A stretch of 64,000 bases of DNA from Paenibacillus sp. J31TS4 (GTDB lineage: Bacteria; Bacillota; Bacilli; Paenibacillales; NBRC-103111), in contig NZ_BOSI01000001.1 of NCBI RefSeq assembly GCF_018403265.1, forward strand, positions 1,116,001 through 1,180,000, in the 5' to 3' direction. This document shows, in pieces, positions 34,055-43,115 of the stretch (within the stretch, counting starts at the first letter, position 1; the number at the start of each line of letters is the position of its first letter). The notes beneath the pieces are model-generated. The model was given only the letters and a program-made list of their open reading frames with translations, searched no databases and was not told the origin of the DNA. A program made the translations under genes and the position numbers.

Positions 34055-35032
34055 TTACCAGGCATAAGCCTCGGGAGCCGGCTTGCCGGGTCCCGGGAAA
34101 ATCTCGTCAAGCCTCTTAAGCACGTCTTCGCTCAGCTTCACCTCGGGGACGCGGAGAGAGGTCTGCAGCTGCTCGAGCGTCCGCGGCCCGATGATGGGAG
34201 CAGTGACAGCCGGATTGGCAAGCAGCCAGGCAAGCGCAACGACATCCTGGGGCTCCCCGAGCTCCCGGCACAGCGCCGCGAACTGCTCGAGCTGCGACCG
34301 GTTCTTCTCGATCCGCTGTGTCAGCCGGGCACTGCGCGAGCCCGATCCGTCCAGCGCGTTCGGTCCCAGGAAGCCTCCGCCGAGCGGACTCCACGGAATG
34401 ACGCCAATGCCGAGCGCCTGAGCCGCCGGCAGCACCTCGAGCTCCGGCAGGCGTGCCGACAGGTTGTACAGATGCTGCTCGGAGACGAGGCCGAGAAAGC
34501 GGCGCGACTTCGCTTCCGCCTGAGCCTGAGCCAAATGCCATCCGGCGAAATTGCTGGAGCCGATATAGCCGACCGATCCGTTCGCTACGACCGCCTCGAA
34601 CGCTCCCCACAGCTCTTCCCAGGAGACGTTCCGGTCGATGTGGTGCGTCTGGTAAAGCTCGATATGGTCGGTCTGCAGACGCTTGAGCGAGCCTTCGAGG
34701 TGTCGCCGGATCTTGTACGCGGACAAGCCTCCGCCCCCGTTGGGCCCGTCGGCGGGATCGTTCATGTCGCCGTAAACCTTAGTAGCGAGCACGACCTTTT
34801 CCCGACGGCCGCCTCCTTGCTGGAACCAGCGGCCGATGATCTCCTCCGTCCATCCGCGGCGCTCCTTGCCGCCGTAGACGTTGGCCGTGTCGAAGAACTG
34901 GATGCCCGCGTCGAGAGCCGCATCCATGATGCGGAACGCTTCCTTTTCCTCTGTCTCGGGCCCAAAATTCATCGTGCCGAGGCAGAGCCGGCTTACTTGA
35001 AGCCCCGATCTTCCCAACTTGGTCACCTGCAT
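34055..35032 (-). CDS. Aldo/keto reductase
   Basis: A 325-residue NADPH-dependent (alpha/beta)8-barrel oxidoreductase. The ATG at 35032 (MQVTKLGRSGLQVSRLCLG) has GGAGG 9 bases upstream. The catalytic tetrad is visible: Asp and Tyr in FFDTANVYGG, Lys in LATKVYG and His in YQTHHID. The C-terminal cofactor loop IIGPRTLEQLQ is intact. It resembles the YajO/Tas/GSP69 group, which reduces sugar aldehydes and other carbonyls. It is separated by a terminator from the Rieske gene upstream, so it is probably its own unit. Substrate unknown. Confidence 0.92.
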   Translation of the reverse strand: MQVTKLGRSGLQVSRLCLGTMNFGPETEEKEAFRIMDAALDAGIQFFDTANVYGGKERRGWTEEIIGRWFQQGGGRREKVVLATKVYGDMNDPADGPNGGGGLSAYKIRRHLEGSLKRLQTDHIELYQTHHIDRNVSWEELWGAFEAVVANGSVGYIGSSNFAGWHLAQAQAEAKSRRFLGLVSEQHLYNLSARLPELEVLPAAQALGIGVIPWSPLGGGFLGPNALDGSGSRSARLTQRIEKNRSQLEQFAALCRELGEPQDVVALAWLLANPAVTAPIIGPRTLEQLQTSLRVPEVKLSEDVLKRLDEIFPGPGKPAPEAYAW

Positions 35033-35138
35033 GCTGTCATCCTCCGTTTCTGTTTTTTGATACAGACTGCGAACCAATCCTCCGTCTTTCCCTTCTATTG
35101 TACAGGATGCCAGTGGCCGGTCCCGAGCCCAGGTGGAA

Positions 35139-35197
35139 CAAAGCAAGCAAGCGGCACATGCCCTGTCAGGCGATGTGCCGCTGCCGGTTTGCTTGCC
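35139..35197 (-). terminator. Long hairpin terminator after the Rieske gene
   Basis: On the minus strand GCAAGC...GCGGCACAT pairs with TGTGCCGC...GCTTGC, followed by TTTGTT. A further GGCCGG/CCGGCC stem overlaps the stop codon at 35211. Confidence 0.65.
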
Positions 35198-35210
35198 GGC
35201 CGGTTGTTAC

Positions 35211-35567
35211 TTACCGGCCGAGCACGACTCCGATTTGTCCGTCGTGCACTTCCACTGGATAGGTCTTGGCCCGCACCTTGTCACTGAACAGCGATTTGCC
35301 AGTCGCGATCTCGAACTCCCAGCCGTGCCATGGGCAGCGGACGATCTCACCCGCCATGCCGTATTCGTAGCGGTAGACGTCAGATGGCAGATTCGTGCCG
35401 CAGACGCGGCCGGAGCACAGAGGAGCTCCTAGGTGAGGACAGTAGTTGTACAGTGCATAGTAGGCTTCCCCTCGCCGGTAGATGCCAATTTCCCTTCCGT
35501 TCACGGTGACGATGGCATGCCCGCCGTCCGCGAGGTCGCCTTCCTTCAACACGTAATGGATGGCCAT
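35211..35567 (-). CDS. Rieske [2Fe-2S] ferredoxin-like protein
   Basis: A 118-residue single-domain Rieske protein. The cluster ligands are Cys43-x-His45 (YCPHLGAPLC) and Cys78-x-x-His81 (RCPWHGWEF), both complete. There is no signal or membrane anchor, so it is cytoplasmic, like the ferredoxins that pass electrons to ring-hydroxylating dioxygenases. No oxygenase subunit is encoded nearby. It starts 13-15 bases after the amidohydrolase stop and belongs to the same operon as the importer at 36681-40151. Its redox partner and reason for being with an importer are unclear. Confidence 0.9.
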   Translation of the reverse strand: MAIHYVLKEGDLADGGHAIVTVNGREIGIYRRGEAYYALYNYCPHLGAPLCSGRVCGTNLPSDVYRYEYGMAGEIVRCPWHGWEFEIATGKSLFSDKVRAKTYPVEVHDGQIGVVLGR

Positions 35568-35582
35568 GGTTTCCTCCGCATG

Positions 35583-36647
35583 CTACAGCTTGTAGAGCTG
35601 CTTCGCATTTTCGTAAAATATTTTTCTTCGCGCCTCCGGACTCAGCTTGCGCAGAATCGTCGGCGGGTCGAAATCCCAATGCGGGTAATCGCTGGAGTAC
35701 AGAATCATGTTCTCGGCGTCCACCATGTTGAACAGATCGATCAGATGCTGGGGATTGTCGGGCTCTTCGATCGGCTGCGTCGAGAAGTAGCAGTGCTCGC
35801 GGATATACCGGCTCGGTTCCTTCTTCAGCCAGGGCACTGTGGACCGGAGCGCCTTGTAATTCTTGTCGAAGCGCCACATGAGGTGAGGCAGCCACGCGAT
35901 GCCGCCCTCCACCAGCACGACCTTGAGCGTCGGGAATTTCTCGAAGACGCCTTCGCTGACCATGCTGACCAGATGGGCCATGAACATCTGCGACAGGCAG
36001 GTATGCCACTCGATATACCAGCTGGGGTACCCCGCTGCAGTCGGGGGCGTCGAGCTGCCCGCCCCTTCTGCCCCAGGATGTAGCGCCACCGGTAGCCCGT
36101 TGCGTGCGGCCGCCTCGTAGATCGGGTGGTATTGGCGCTGTCCGAGGGGAGCCCGTGCCGCGCTGGAGATGATCACCTCAACAATATCGGGATGTCCCCC
36201 GATCCGGTCGATCTCGCGTGCAGCCAGGTAAGGATCCTGCGTCGCCACCGCCATCGCGCCCTTGAACGCCTTGCTCTTGGGCAGCCATTCGGCAATAAGA
36301 TAGTCGTTGTATGCCGAGCAGATCGCTGCCGCGAAGTCGGCGTCGTGGGTCGCCGATATGTTGTAGGCAACCCCGGTCAGGATCGCATACTCGAGATCGT
36401 AATCCTCCACCAGCTGCTTGATGACCCAGTCGGGATCGGAGCCGGGTTTGCCGCCCCCCGGCGGGATCGCATCCCTCCGGAGCACCCCCATCGGCGAGTA
36501 GTAGCCGGAGCCGGCCATGCCGATCCCGCTCGCCGCTACCCTGCTCCTCCATGGTTCCTGCAAGTAAGGCACCAGCGCCGCGTCGCTCTGTTCATTGTGA
36601 ACGTCTACGTCGATGACCTTGTAGCGTTCCTCCGCTTGTTCGGTCAC
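35583..36647 (-). CDS. Amidohydrolase-2 family metal-dependent hydrolase/decarboxylase
   Basis: A 354-residue TIM-barrel enzyme of the amidohydrolase-related family (ACMSD/LigW type). The metal motif at the N-terminus is DVDVH (Asp15-x-His17); further candidate ligands are the His in VALHPGAEG, the His in YIEWHTCLSQ and the Asp in SSDYPHWD near the C-terminus. Family members include decarboxylases of aromatic carboxylates and C-C hydrolases acting in ring degradation. Its neighbours are a Rieske protein (downstream) and a carbohydrate-type importer (upstream, 34 bases), so it probably processes the imported compound or an intermediate. The exact reaction cannot be read from sequence. Confidence 0.88.
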   Translation of the reverse strand: MTEQAEERYKVIDVDVHNEQSDAALVPYLQEPWRSRVAASGIGMAGSGYYSPMGVLRRDAIPPGGGKPGSDPDWVIKQLVEDYDLEYAILTGVAYNISATHDADFAAAICSAYNDYLIAEWLPKSKAFKGAMAVATQDPYLAAREIDRIGGHPDIVEVIISSAARAPLGQRQYHPIYEAAARNGLPVALHPGAEGAGSSTPPTAAGYPSWYIEWHTCLSQMFMAHLVSMVSEGVFEKFPTLKVVLVEGGIAWLPHLMWRFDKNYKALRSTVPWLKKEPSRYIREHCYFSTQPIEEPDNPQHLIDLFNMVDAENMILYSSDYPHWDFDPPTILRKLSPEARRKIFYENAKQLYKL

Positions 36648-36680
36648 TGCATTCCCTCCCCCGCGCCTGGCGCGCTCCGG

Positions 36681-38234
36681 TTACTTGGAACCGTAGGTAC
36701 GCGTATAGGCCGTGTTGTACATATTCAGCAGCTCGTCGGAGCCGAGTTTCTTCGCTTGATCGATAAATTGCTGATACGTCGTGTCGTTGATCGGTGTCTT
36801 GCCGGTAACGAACTCGGTAAGCTTCTGCTCCAGGAATTTGTTCAGGTTGCTCAGCTTCGATTTTTCCAGCTCCATCTCTTCGTTCGTCTTGACGATCTGC
36901 TTCGGAGCCGGCACAATGAATTTCTCATAACTGGCGTTGATCGCCTTGCTCTTCTCGTTCAGTCCGCCCTCCCACGCCGCGCGCGATATGGCATTGTTGA
37001 GCGTAATGTTGTCGTACCAGACTCCCCAATCCTTGCGCAGCGTGGTATACGGGCTCGTGCCGAACTCCTTGTTATAAAGCGGCTTGCCGTTCTCCACCGT
37101 ATAGGTTTTTCCCTCGATGCCGAGCGACAGATACTTGGTGCCTTCCTCGCCGGCGAGGTAATCGAGGAACTTGACCGCTCCTTCCTTGTCTTTCACCTTG
37201 GCGGAGATGGCACGGCCTACGCTCCCTACGAGCGAACGGGAGAATTGGTACGGCTTGATATTCGGAGCGGCGAACATCGGGATCGCACTGAATTCGAATT
37301 CCTTGTTGCCGCTGGCCGTCCGGCCCTTCTCGGTATTCGGGTCGATGTCCGCTTTCCAATAGTAGGTCACGAACGACTTGCCGGTCAGCAGCCGCTCCTC
37401 CCATTGGGCCGCGGTCAACAGCGAATATTCCGGATCGAGCAGCTTCTCCGTGTACAGCTTGTTCAGGAAGACAATCATATCCTTGTAGCCATTATGATAA
37501 GGAGCGAAGGCGTACTTGTTGTCGGCCGGGTTCAGGTTGAAAAAGCCCGTGACGCCGGTGAACGCCCTTCCGAAGACGGTATACAGGCCTGTATTCCCGA
37601 CCGGAGAGTTTGTAATGAGCGGGTAAGAGTCCGGATGCTTCTGCTTGAGCGCCTTCAAGTAATTATAGAATTCGTCGAGCGTTGTCGGCGCCTTGAGCCC
37701 GTCCTTGTCCGTGACGTCCTTCCGGTTCCACCAGACGTAGTCAAAGCCCTTGCCCTGCGGGTCACCTTCCAGGATGGGGACTGTATAGATGCCACCGTCC
37801 GGTCCGGTTGCGACGGCCTTGGCTTCCGGATAGGTGTCATAAAATTTTTTGAGGTTGGGGGCTTTGTCGAGATAGTCCTTCAGGTTGAGGAATACCTTTT
37901 CCGGGCCATGCTCCCGCCCTTCCTGGGTGCTGACCTGGATGAAGTCGGTCACCGAGTTCGTCGCGATCATGATCTGCTTCTTCTCCGCAAAGCCTTCCTG
38001 GCTGACGATCTGGAACTCGGGCCGGACATTGGTCTTCTTCTCGATCTCCTTGAAGATTTCCCAGTCGGTTCTAACCTTGCCCTCCGACCGGTCGTAGACG
38101 AGCCACGTGAAGGTTTTGGTCTTGGCATCCGAGCCGGAGTTTCCTCCGGTAGAGCTGCTGCTGCTGCATGCCGGGAGTATACCGCCGGCCGCCAGTACCA
38201 CAGCCAACGAGAAAGCGAGTTTTTCCTTTTTCAT
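36681..38234 (-). CDS. Extracellular solute-binding lipoprotein
   Basis: A 517-residue LplA-type binding protein. The ATG at 38234 (MKKEKLAFS) has AGGAGGGG 8-9 bases upstream; the upstream open frame overlaps the permease gene and is not used. The lipobox is ILPAC (about 19-23) followed by a serine run. Motifs: TFTWLVYDRSEGKVRTDW, APTTLDEFYNYLKALKQKHP and DYLAGEEGTKYLSLGIEG. It is the third gene of the importer operon LplB-LplC-SBP and is followed by the amidohydrolase and Rieske genes. Confidence 0.92.
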   Translation of the reverse strand: MKKEKLAFSLAVVLAAGGILPACSSSSSTGGNSGSDAKTKTFTWLVYDRSEGKVRTDWEIFKEIEKKTNVRPEFQIVSQEGFAEKKQIMIATNSVTDFIQVSTQEGREHGPEKVFLNLKDYLDKAPNLKKFYDTYPEAKAVATGPDGGIYTVPILEGDPQGKGFDYVWWNRKDVTDKDGLKAPTTLDEFYNYLKALKQKHPDSYPLITNSPVGNTGLYTVFGRAFTGVTGFFNLNPADNKYAFAPYHNGYKDMIVFLNKLYTEKLLDPEYSLLTAAQWEERLLTGKSFVTYYWKADIDPNTEKGRTASGNKEFEFSAIPMFAAPNIKPYQFSRSLVGSVGRAISAKVKDKEGAVKFLDYLAGEEGTKYLSLGIEGKTYTVENGKPLYNKEFGTSPYTTLRKDWGVWYDNITLNNAISRAAWEGGLNEKSKAINASYEKFIVPAPKQIVKTNEEMELEKSKLSNLNKFLEQKLTEFVTGKTPINDTTYQQFIDQAKKLGSDELLNMYNTAYTRTYGSK

Positions 38235-38308
38235 CCAACTAACCCCTCCTCTATAAAGTTCCAACAGGATTCTATAGCGATAGAAACCGGCCGGGACCGG
38301 CTCTACGT

Positions 38309-39169
38309 CTATCCCTTGACGCCGCCGATCATGCTGCCCTGCACGAAATACTTCTGAATGAACGGATAGATGCACAGAATGGGAAGCGTCGCGATCATGA
38401 TGATCGCGTATTTCATCGTCTCCAGATGCTGCGAGTCACCCTCGCCCTGTACGGTCGAGCCTGCAATCAGAATGTTGCGGAGCATGATCTGCAGCGGATA
38501 CATACTGCGTTCATTCAAGTAGATGAGCGAATCGAAGAACGCATTCCACTGATTGACGGCTGTGAACAGGCCTATGGTCGCGAGCACCGGCATAGACAGC
38601 GGGAGCACGACCTTGACCAACACCTGGAAGGAATTGCAGCCGTCGATGGTCGCAGCGTCTTCAATCTCCTCGGGCAGCGCCTCAAAGAAGGTCCGCATGA
38701 TGAACAGGTGCCAGGTGCTGATGAGCGAGGGCAGAACGATCGCCCAAATCGAGTTGAGCAGGCCAAGCTTCTGCACAATAATGAAGGTCGGGATAATCCC
38801 GCCGCTGAACAGAAGCGTGAAGGCGGCCATGAGCAGAATGGGACGGCGGCCCGGCAGCCAGCGTTTAGCGAGCGGATAGGCCATGGCGGAAGTGGCGATC
38901 AGCGTCAGCACCGTATGGACGACCGTGTAGCGGATCGTGTTCCAGTAGCTGCGCCACAGATCCGGATTGAACACGAGACGCTCGTAGGCGGCCACCGTTA
39001 TCTTTTTGGGCAGGAGCAGCACCTTGCCGCTTGCCACCATCGCATTGTCGCTGAAGGAAGCCGACAGGACGAACAGCATCGGATAGACCATGACTACGAT
39101 GAGACCGAGCATGATCAGAATGTTAACGGCGTCAAAGAGACGCGAGGCGAAGCTTTCTCTTATCTTCAT
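38309..39169 (-). CDS. Carbohydrate ABC transporter permease (LplC/YtcP type)
   Basis: A 286-residue permease. The ATG at 39169 (MKIRESFASRLF) lies 9 bases after GGAGG, better spaced than an ATG two codons earlier. It has six membrane segments, the EAA-like loop LPEEIEDAATIDGCNSFQVL, and the subfamily C-terminus KYFVQGSMIGGVKG. It pairs with the permease at 39183-40151, which ends 13 bases upstream. Confidence 0.92.
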   Translation of the reverse strand: MKIRESFASRLFDAVNILIMLGLIVVMVYPMLFVLSASFSDNAMVASGKVLLLPKKITVAAYERLVFNPDLWRSYWNTIRYTVVHTVLTLIATSAMAYPLAKRWLPGRRPILLMAAFTLLFSGGIIPTFIIVQKLGLLNSIWAIVLPSLISTWHLFIMRTFFEALPEEIEDAATIDGCNSFQVLVKVVLPLSMPVLATIGLFTAVNQWNAFFDSLIYLNERSMYPLQIMLRNILIAGSTVQGEGDSQHLETMKYAIIMIATLPILCIYPFIQKYFVQGSMIGGVKG

Positions 39170-39182
39170 GTGCATGGCCCTC

Positions 39183-40151
39183 CTACCACAAGCTTGTCTC
39201 GGAGTACTTCCGGATGATGCGGTTCGCGACGACGACGAGCACGAAGCCGATCGCCGACTGGAAGAGCCCGACCGCTGTTGCGAAGCTGAAATCCGCATCC
39301 AGAATGCCCCGCCGGTAGATGAAGGTGTTGATGACGTCGGACGTCTCGTAGTTCATCGGGTTGTACAGGAGCAGGATCTTCTGGAAGCCGGTTTCCATGA
39401 AGTGGCCAAGCCGAAGCACGAACAGAACGATCATGACCGGCAGCATGCCGATAAATGTAATATGGCGCATCTGTTGGAACCGGTTCGCACCATCCATCTT
39501 GGCTGCCTCATAGAGAGCCGGGTCGATGCCCGCGATCGCCGCCAGGTAGAGGATCGTTCCCCAGCCCACGCTCTGCCAAATCTCCGAACCTACATAAATC
39601 GTCCGGAACCACTCCGGCAGGCCCAGGAACAGAATCGGCTCGATGCCGAAGAATTTGACGAGCAAGAAGTTCAAGAGACCCGTCTGCGGGTTCAGGAATG
39701 TCACGATGATCCCCGCTATGACGACCGTCGAGAGGAAATGGGGCATGTAGCTGATCGTTTGAACGAACCGCTTGAAGCCTTTGCTCTTCAGTTCGTGGAA
39801 CAGGAGCGCCAGGACGATCGGCGCCGGGAAGTGAAAGAGCAGATCGTAGACGTTCAGCATGACCGTATTGCGGATCAGCTTCCAGGAGTCGGGCGTGTTG
39901 ACGAAAAACTCGATGAAGTGCTTCATTCCCACGAACTTGCTGCCGGCAAAGCCTCTGCCGATCGAAAAATCCTGGAAGGCAATGATGACGCCGTACATGG
40001 GCGCATACCGGAAGATCAAGTAGTACAGAATTCCCGGAAGCATGAGCAGGTACAGCACCTTGTGCTTCTTCATCAGCTTCCAAGCCTTGGACCGCTTCGG
40101 CGACCGCTCGGGCGCCCTTGCGACCACCGAAGCACTGTGGTTGGTGGACAA
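39183..40151 (-). CDS. ABC transporter permease (LplB type)
   Basis: A 322-residue permease with the LplB hallmark FRYAPMYGVIIAFQDFSIGR, the EAA-like loop DPALYEAAKMDGANRFQQMR and the C-terminus IIRKYSETSLW. Start is TTG at 40151 with GGAGGGAG 6 bases upstream; the weak start codon is notable for the first gene of an operon. Expression is presumably controlled by the AraC sensor encoded just upstream (40437-42764). No ATPase is encoded in the operon. Confidence 0.9.
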   Translation of the reverse strand: MSTNHSASVVARAPERSPKRSKAWKLMKKHKVLYLLMLPGILYYLIFRYAPMYGVIIAFQDFSIGRGFAGSKFVGMKHFIEFFVNTPDSWKLIRNTVMLNVYDLLFHFPAPIVLALLFHELKSKGFKRFVQTISYMPHFLSTVVIAGIIVTFLNPQTGLLNFLLVKFFGIEPILFLGLPEWFRTIYVGSEIWQSVGWGTILYLAAIAGIDPALYEAAKMDGANRFQQMRHITFIGMLPVMIVLFVLRLGHFMETGFQKILLLYNPMNYETSDVINTFIYRRGILDADFSFATAVGLFQSAIGFVLVVVANRIIRKYSETSLW

Positions 40152-40374
40152 AGCGAGCTCCCTCCTTCTACATTAACGATTGAACGCACATGGACCGGAT
40201 TTCCCTCGTAAACCGGCCACTCCTCTGTCAGCGGCGTCGGATACCAGCTGCCGCCGTCTAATTCGACTCGAAGGCGGATTGTAACCGCTTCCTTTTCGCG
40301 GGTCGCCGGTTTGAGCCGGCTTCCGGGCGTCTGCTCCCAGCTTAAGAGAGGGAGGCAGATCGTGGCTAGCGCGC

Positions 40375-40429
40375 GTTTTTTGGCAGGTCTCCGTTGTTGC
40401 GGGAACAAAAAAAGAGACTTGCCAAAAAA
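40375..40429. terminator. Symmetric T/A-flanked hairpin terminator
   Basis: GGCAGGTCTC and GAGACTTGCC pair (one G-T) and are flanked by TTTTTT and AAAAAA, so it can act in both directions. It lies just past the AraC sensor stop at 40437. The rest of 40152-40374 is a GC-rich leader with no gene seen. Confidence 0.8.
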
Positions 40430-40436
40430 GGAAGTC

Positions 40437-42764
40437 TCACGTTTGGTGCAGCGAGCGATACTTGGCGGGTGTAACGCCCTCATGCTTGCGGAACAGGCGG
40501 ATAAAGGAGTTGCGGCCCCAATAGCCGATCTTCTCGGCGATGTCGTCGATCTTCATATCGGTCTCCAACAGCAGATGCTTCGCCTTGGCCAGCCGGACAC
40601 GCGCGACATAATCGACGTACTTCTCCCCCACTTCTTCTTTGAACGTTCTGCTGAAGTGACCTACCGACAGATTCATCCATTCGGCAAAATAATCGATGGA
40701 GAGCTCCTCCCCGTAGTGGGTGTCGATGTACGTCAAAATCTCGGCGAACTGGCTCGCCCGGTCCTGCCGCCGCTCCGGCCGGAACAAGATGGAGAGCAGG
40801 TCGTGGAAGCACGAGATCAGCTCCTCCCAGGTGACACATCCGTTCAGCCGCTCGAACAGACCGGCATAGAACGGAATGCTGAACCCGCTCTTCTCCGCTT
40901 CCGCGAAGCGAATCCACGTATGCAGGATGTCGGCGCACAAGTAATTGATCTGGTAAGCCGAGGCACCCCGCTCTCTTCCCTTCCCGAGCAGCTCCCCCAC
41001 GAATGCCATCAGCCCACTGTAGTCTCCGGACTGGTGATAAAGCGCCATCCGATTCACTTCGCCGCTCGAAAGGAAGCAGTCCCAAGCACCAACCGACTCC
41101 TCGCCCAGCTCCTCCCGGCAAACATCCACCACCGGATCCAGCGTTCGGGCTCTTAGAAGCGCAGCGGCATGCTCATAAGATAGATGAAGCTCCTCAACGG
41201 AGGAGACTGTCTTGCCGATGCTTAACGCCGCCTTGATCCGGTCCGTAAAGGGCGTCAGCTGCTGCGACAGGTCGGCCGCAGCCGCTTCCGGGCCATAGCC
41301 GGAATCGGAAGCTTGGGGGACGACGCAAGCGAGAAGACGCGGCTTGAGCTGGCACAGCCACAGTTCCCCTTCCGTTCTCTCCGCCGCCATTTTCCTCAAC
41401 ATGGCAGTTATCTCCGGCACGATCATCTCATCATTTCCCGGGAAACGTTCCTGAATCTCGACGCATAAGACGGTATAGGCGATCTTCCCATCGCCCCCCG
41501 ACATCCAGGAATCCTCCACCTCCCGCCCGTTATCGCGGGAGGACCCGCCCGTATTGCCTAGCAGCATGCGTGAGAGCAGATGCTCCTGCACGAGAGGCGT
41601 CATCCCGTCCACCTTCCGCGACAGATCCTGGTTCTCTACGATAAGCAGATTGGAGAAGCGCTTGATGATGTCAAAATCATTGCCTGTCTGCCACCAGCCT
41701 TCCGCCACCCGACGATGGGCAGCTAAGCCGTGGCGGATGTCCGCAATCGGCGTGTACAGCCTTCGGCCGAGCCAATAAGAGACGAGGCTGCCCACGGCCA
41801 GGAAGAACAGCAGAAAGCCAAGACTAAGCGTCCTCAGCAGGTGGGCGGGCTTCATCAGCGTCTCGAGGTTGATGACGCTCACGTAAGACCAGTTCTCGTC
41901 GAATGACGACAGTTTATACGTCAGCGCCCGCTTGCCGTCCGGCAGCCGGATGAACTGCTCCTGGTCGACATAAGCGGGATCGCGCATGGCCAGCACCGCT
42001 TTCTCCGTCGTCCCGGTTTGGCTGATGATCTGACCCCCGCTGTCCAGAATCGCCGTCTCCGTCACCCATTTCTCTCCGACGGCGATCTGCTCCTTCAGCT
42101 TGGCCCGGTCCACATTGACCACTAGATAGACGTCCGGGACGGGAGCGTTGAACGGATAGCTCATCAGCACCGCCAGGTTCGCGTCGGCCGGCCGGATCAT
42201 CTCCTGGTCGGGCGCGGTCAGCTGGCGAGGGGCTTGTGTGAAGGCCATCATTTTTTTGCCTTCAAAATTCGCGAAGTAGGTCGCTTCCTTCTGCCGGTCG
42301 ATCGGATCATAATGCCTGAAGTAATAGTCCTTGCTCGTATAGGTATTGACGTCGATAATCAGGTCCTGTTTGCTGAAATAGAGGTAGGAATTCGCCACGA
42401 ACGTCCGAGCGTTGACCTTGCCCAGCTGATCCATGAGCGAATGAACGAGTTCAAGCCGCTGTTGGTTGTCGGCAGAGGCATCCGCCGACCTCATGAAGCT
42501 TTTGAGCGTAGACGTGCTCAGCATCTGAATCATGTCCGTCTTAAGTGAGGAGAAGACGGCGTCGGTCTGCTCGGAGAAGGTGCGCATCATCGTGCGGTTG
42601 ACTTGCTTGGCGTCGTTCTCAATCAGGCTCACTACAAAGAAATACGTGAACGTGCTGGCGACAATGGCCGGTATGAGAATCAGAACAAAATACGTGGCGA
42701 ACAGACGCCAGAACAGCGCCATGCCGCTGCGGGTGCGGAGAGCTCCGCGGAACGGGATTCTCAC
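40437..42764 (-). CDS. Membrane-anchored AraC sensor-regulator
   Basis: A 775-residue one-component regulator: TM1 at about 17-42 (LFATYFVLILIPAIVAST), an extracytoplasmic sensor of about 260 residues, TM2 at about 305-328 (LGFLLFFLAVGSLVSYWLG), a cytoplasmic linker region, and a C-terminal AraC domain (ELSIDYFAEWMNLSVGHFSR, then IDDIAEKIGYWGRNSFIRLF and HEGVTPAKYR). It lies immediately upstream of the importer operon 35211-40151 and is its likely regulator. Its own promoter region carries a perfect-consensus cre site (42915-42930), so catabolite repression could act through this regulator. Confidence 0.92.
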   Translation of the reverse strand: MRIPFRGALRTRSGMALFWRLFATYFVLILIPAIVASTFTYFFVVSLIENDAKQVNRTMMRTFSEQTDAVFSSLKTDMIQMLSTSTLKSFMRSADASADNQQRLELVHSLMDQLGKVNARTFVANSYLYFSKQDLIIDVNTYTSKDYYFRHYDPIDRQKEATYFANFEGKKMMAFTQAPRQLTAPDQEMIRPADANLAVLMSYPFNAPVPDVYLVVNVDRAKLKEQIAVGEKWVTETAILDSGGQIISQTGTTEKAVLAMRDPAYVDQEQFIRLPDGKRALTYKLSSFDENWSYVSVINLETLMKPAHLLRTLSLGFLLFFLAVGSLVSYWLGRRLYTPIADIRHGLAAHRRVAEGWWQTGNDFDIIKRFSNLLIVENQDLSRKVDGMTPLVQEHLLSRMLLGNTGGSSRDNGREVEDSWMSGGDGKIAYTVLCVEIQERFPGNDEMIVPEITAMLRKMAAERTEGELWLCQLKPRLLACVVPQASDSGYGPEAAAADLSQQLTPFTDRIKAALSIGKTVSSVEELHLSYEHAAALLRARTLDPVVDVCREELGEESVGAWDCFLSSGEVNRMALYHQSGDYSGLMAFVGELLGKGRERGASAYQINYLCADILHTWIRFAEAEKSGFSIPFYAGLFERLNGCVTWEELISCFHDLLSILFRPERRQDRASQFAEILTYIDTHYGEELSIDYFAEWMNLSVGHFSRTFKEEVGEKYVDYVARVRLAKAKHLLLETDMKIDDIAEKIGYWGRNSFIRLFRKHEGVTPAKYRSLHQT

Positions 42765-42914
42765 AGATAAGCATCCTCCTCTCGGGAAAAGCGTGGGACC
42801 TGCTGGCGGTGGCGGCTGGAAAGCTCAAATCCTGGATAAAAACCGAGACCGGAAGAAACCGGCGGCGGGGTGTGCAAGCGGCGGCGCGAAGGAAGGGCAA
42901 GATGGATGGATGAT

Positions 42915-42930
42915 TTGAAAGCGCATTCAT
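42915..42930. promoter_or_regulatory. cre site, 16/16 to consensus
   Basis: TTGAAAGCGCATTCAT matches WTGNNARCGNWWWCAW at every position. It lies just downstream of the predicted -10 element (42944-42949), about 150 bases upstream of the AraC sensor start, a position where CcpA blocks transcription. Confidence 0.8.
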
Positions 42931-42943
42931 TCTGGTAGCTATT

Positions 42944-42973
42944 ATTTAAGCGGTTCCCCGAGTCCTTTGTCAA
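42944..42973 (-). promoter_or_regulatory. Sigma-A promoter of the AraC sensor gene
   Basis: On the minus strand a perfect -35 TTGACA (42968-42973), an 18-base spacer and TTAAAT (42944-42949). The 351-base gap 42765-43115 holds this promoter, the cre site and the terminator at 43055-43095; no gene seen. Confidence 0.65.
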
Positions 42974-43054
42974 GAGAAATAGGGGCGCATCGGCAGGTAA
43001 ACGGCCGATTTTGTCCTGTCGCCCCTCATTAGCCTGGAAGAACCGGTATACGCA

Positions 43055-43095
43055 GAAAAAGCACAGCCGGGCGGAGAGGCCGCGGCCGGCTGTGC
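43055..43095 (-). terminator. Terminator of the second Ugp-type operon
   Basis: GCACAGCCGG (43061-43070) and CCGGCTGTGC (43086-43095) form a 10-bp stem, followed on the minus strand by GCTTTTTCTG. It lies about 20 bases past the stop at 43116. Confidence 0.85.
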
Positions 43096-43115
43096 GCAAC
43101 GTTGCAGAACCGTTC

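Noticed and set aside
36126-38357. 743-codon plus-strand frame
   Set aside because: Antisense to the amidohydrolase and binding-protein genes; no domain or ribosome binding site supports it.
42980-43027. Second terminator or structured RNA (AGGGGCG ... CGCCCCT)
   Set aside because: The outer stem is short with a long unpaired interior and no T tract; not strong enough to call.
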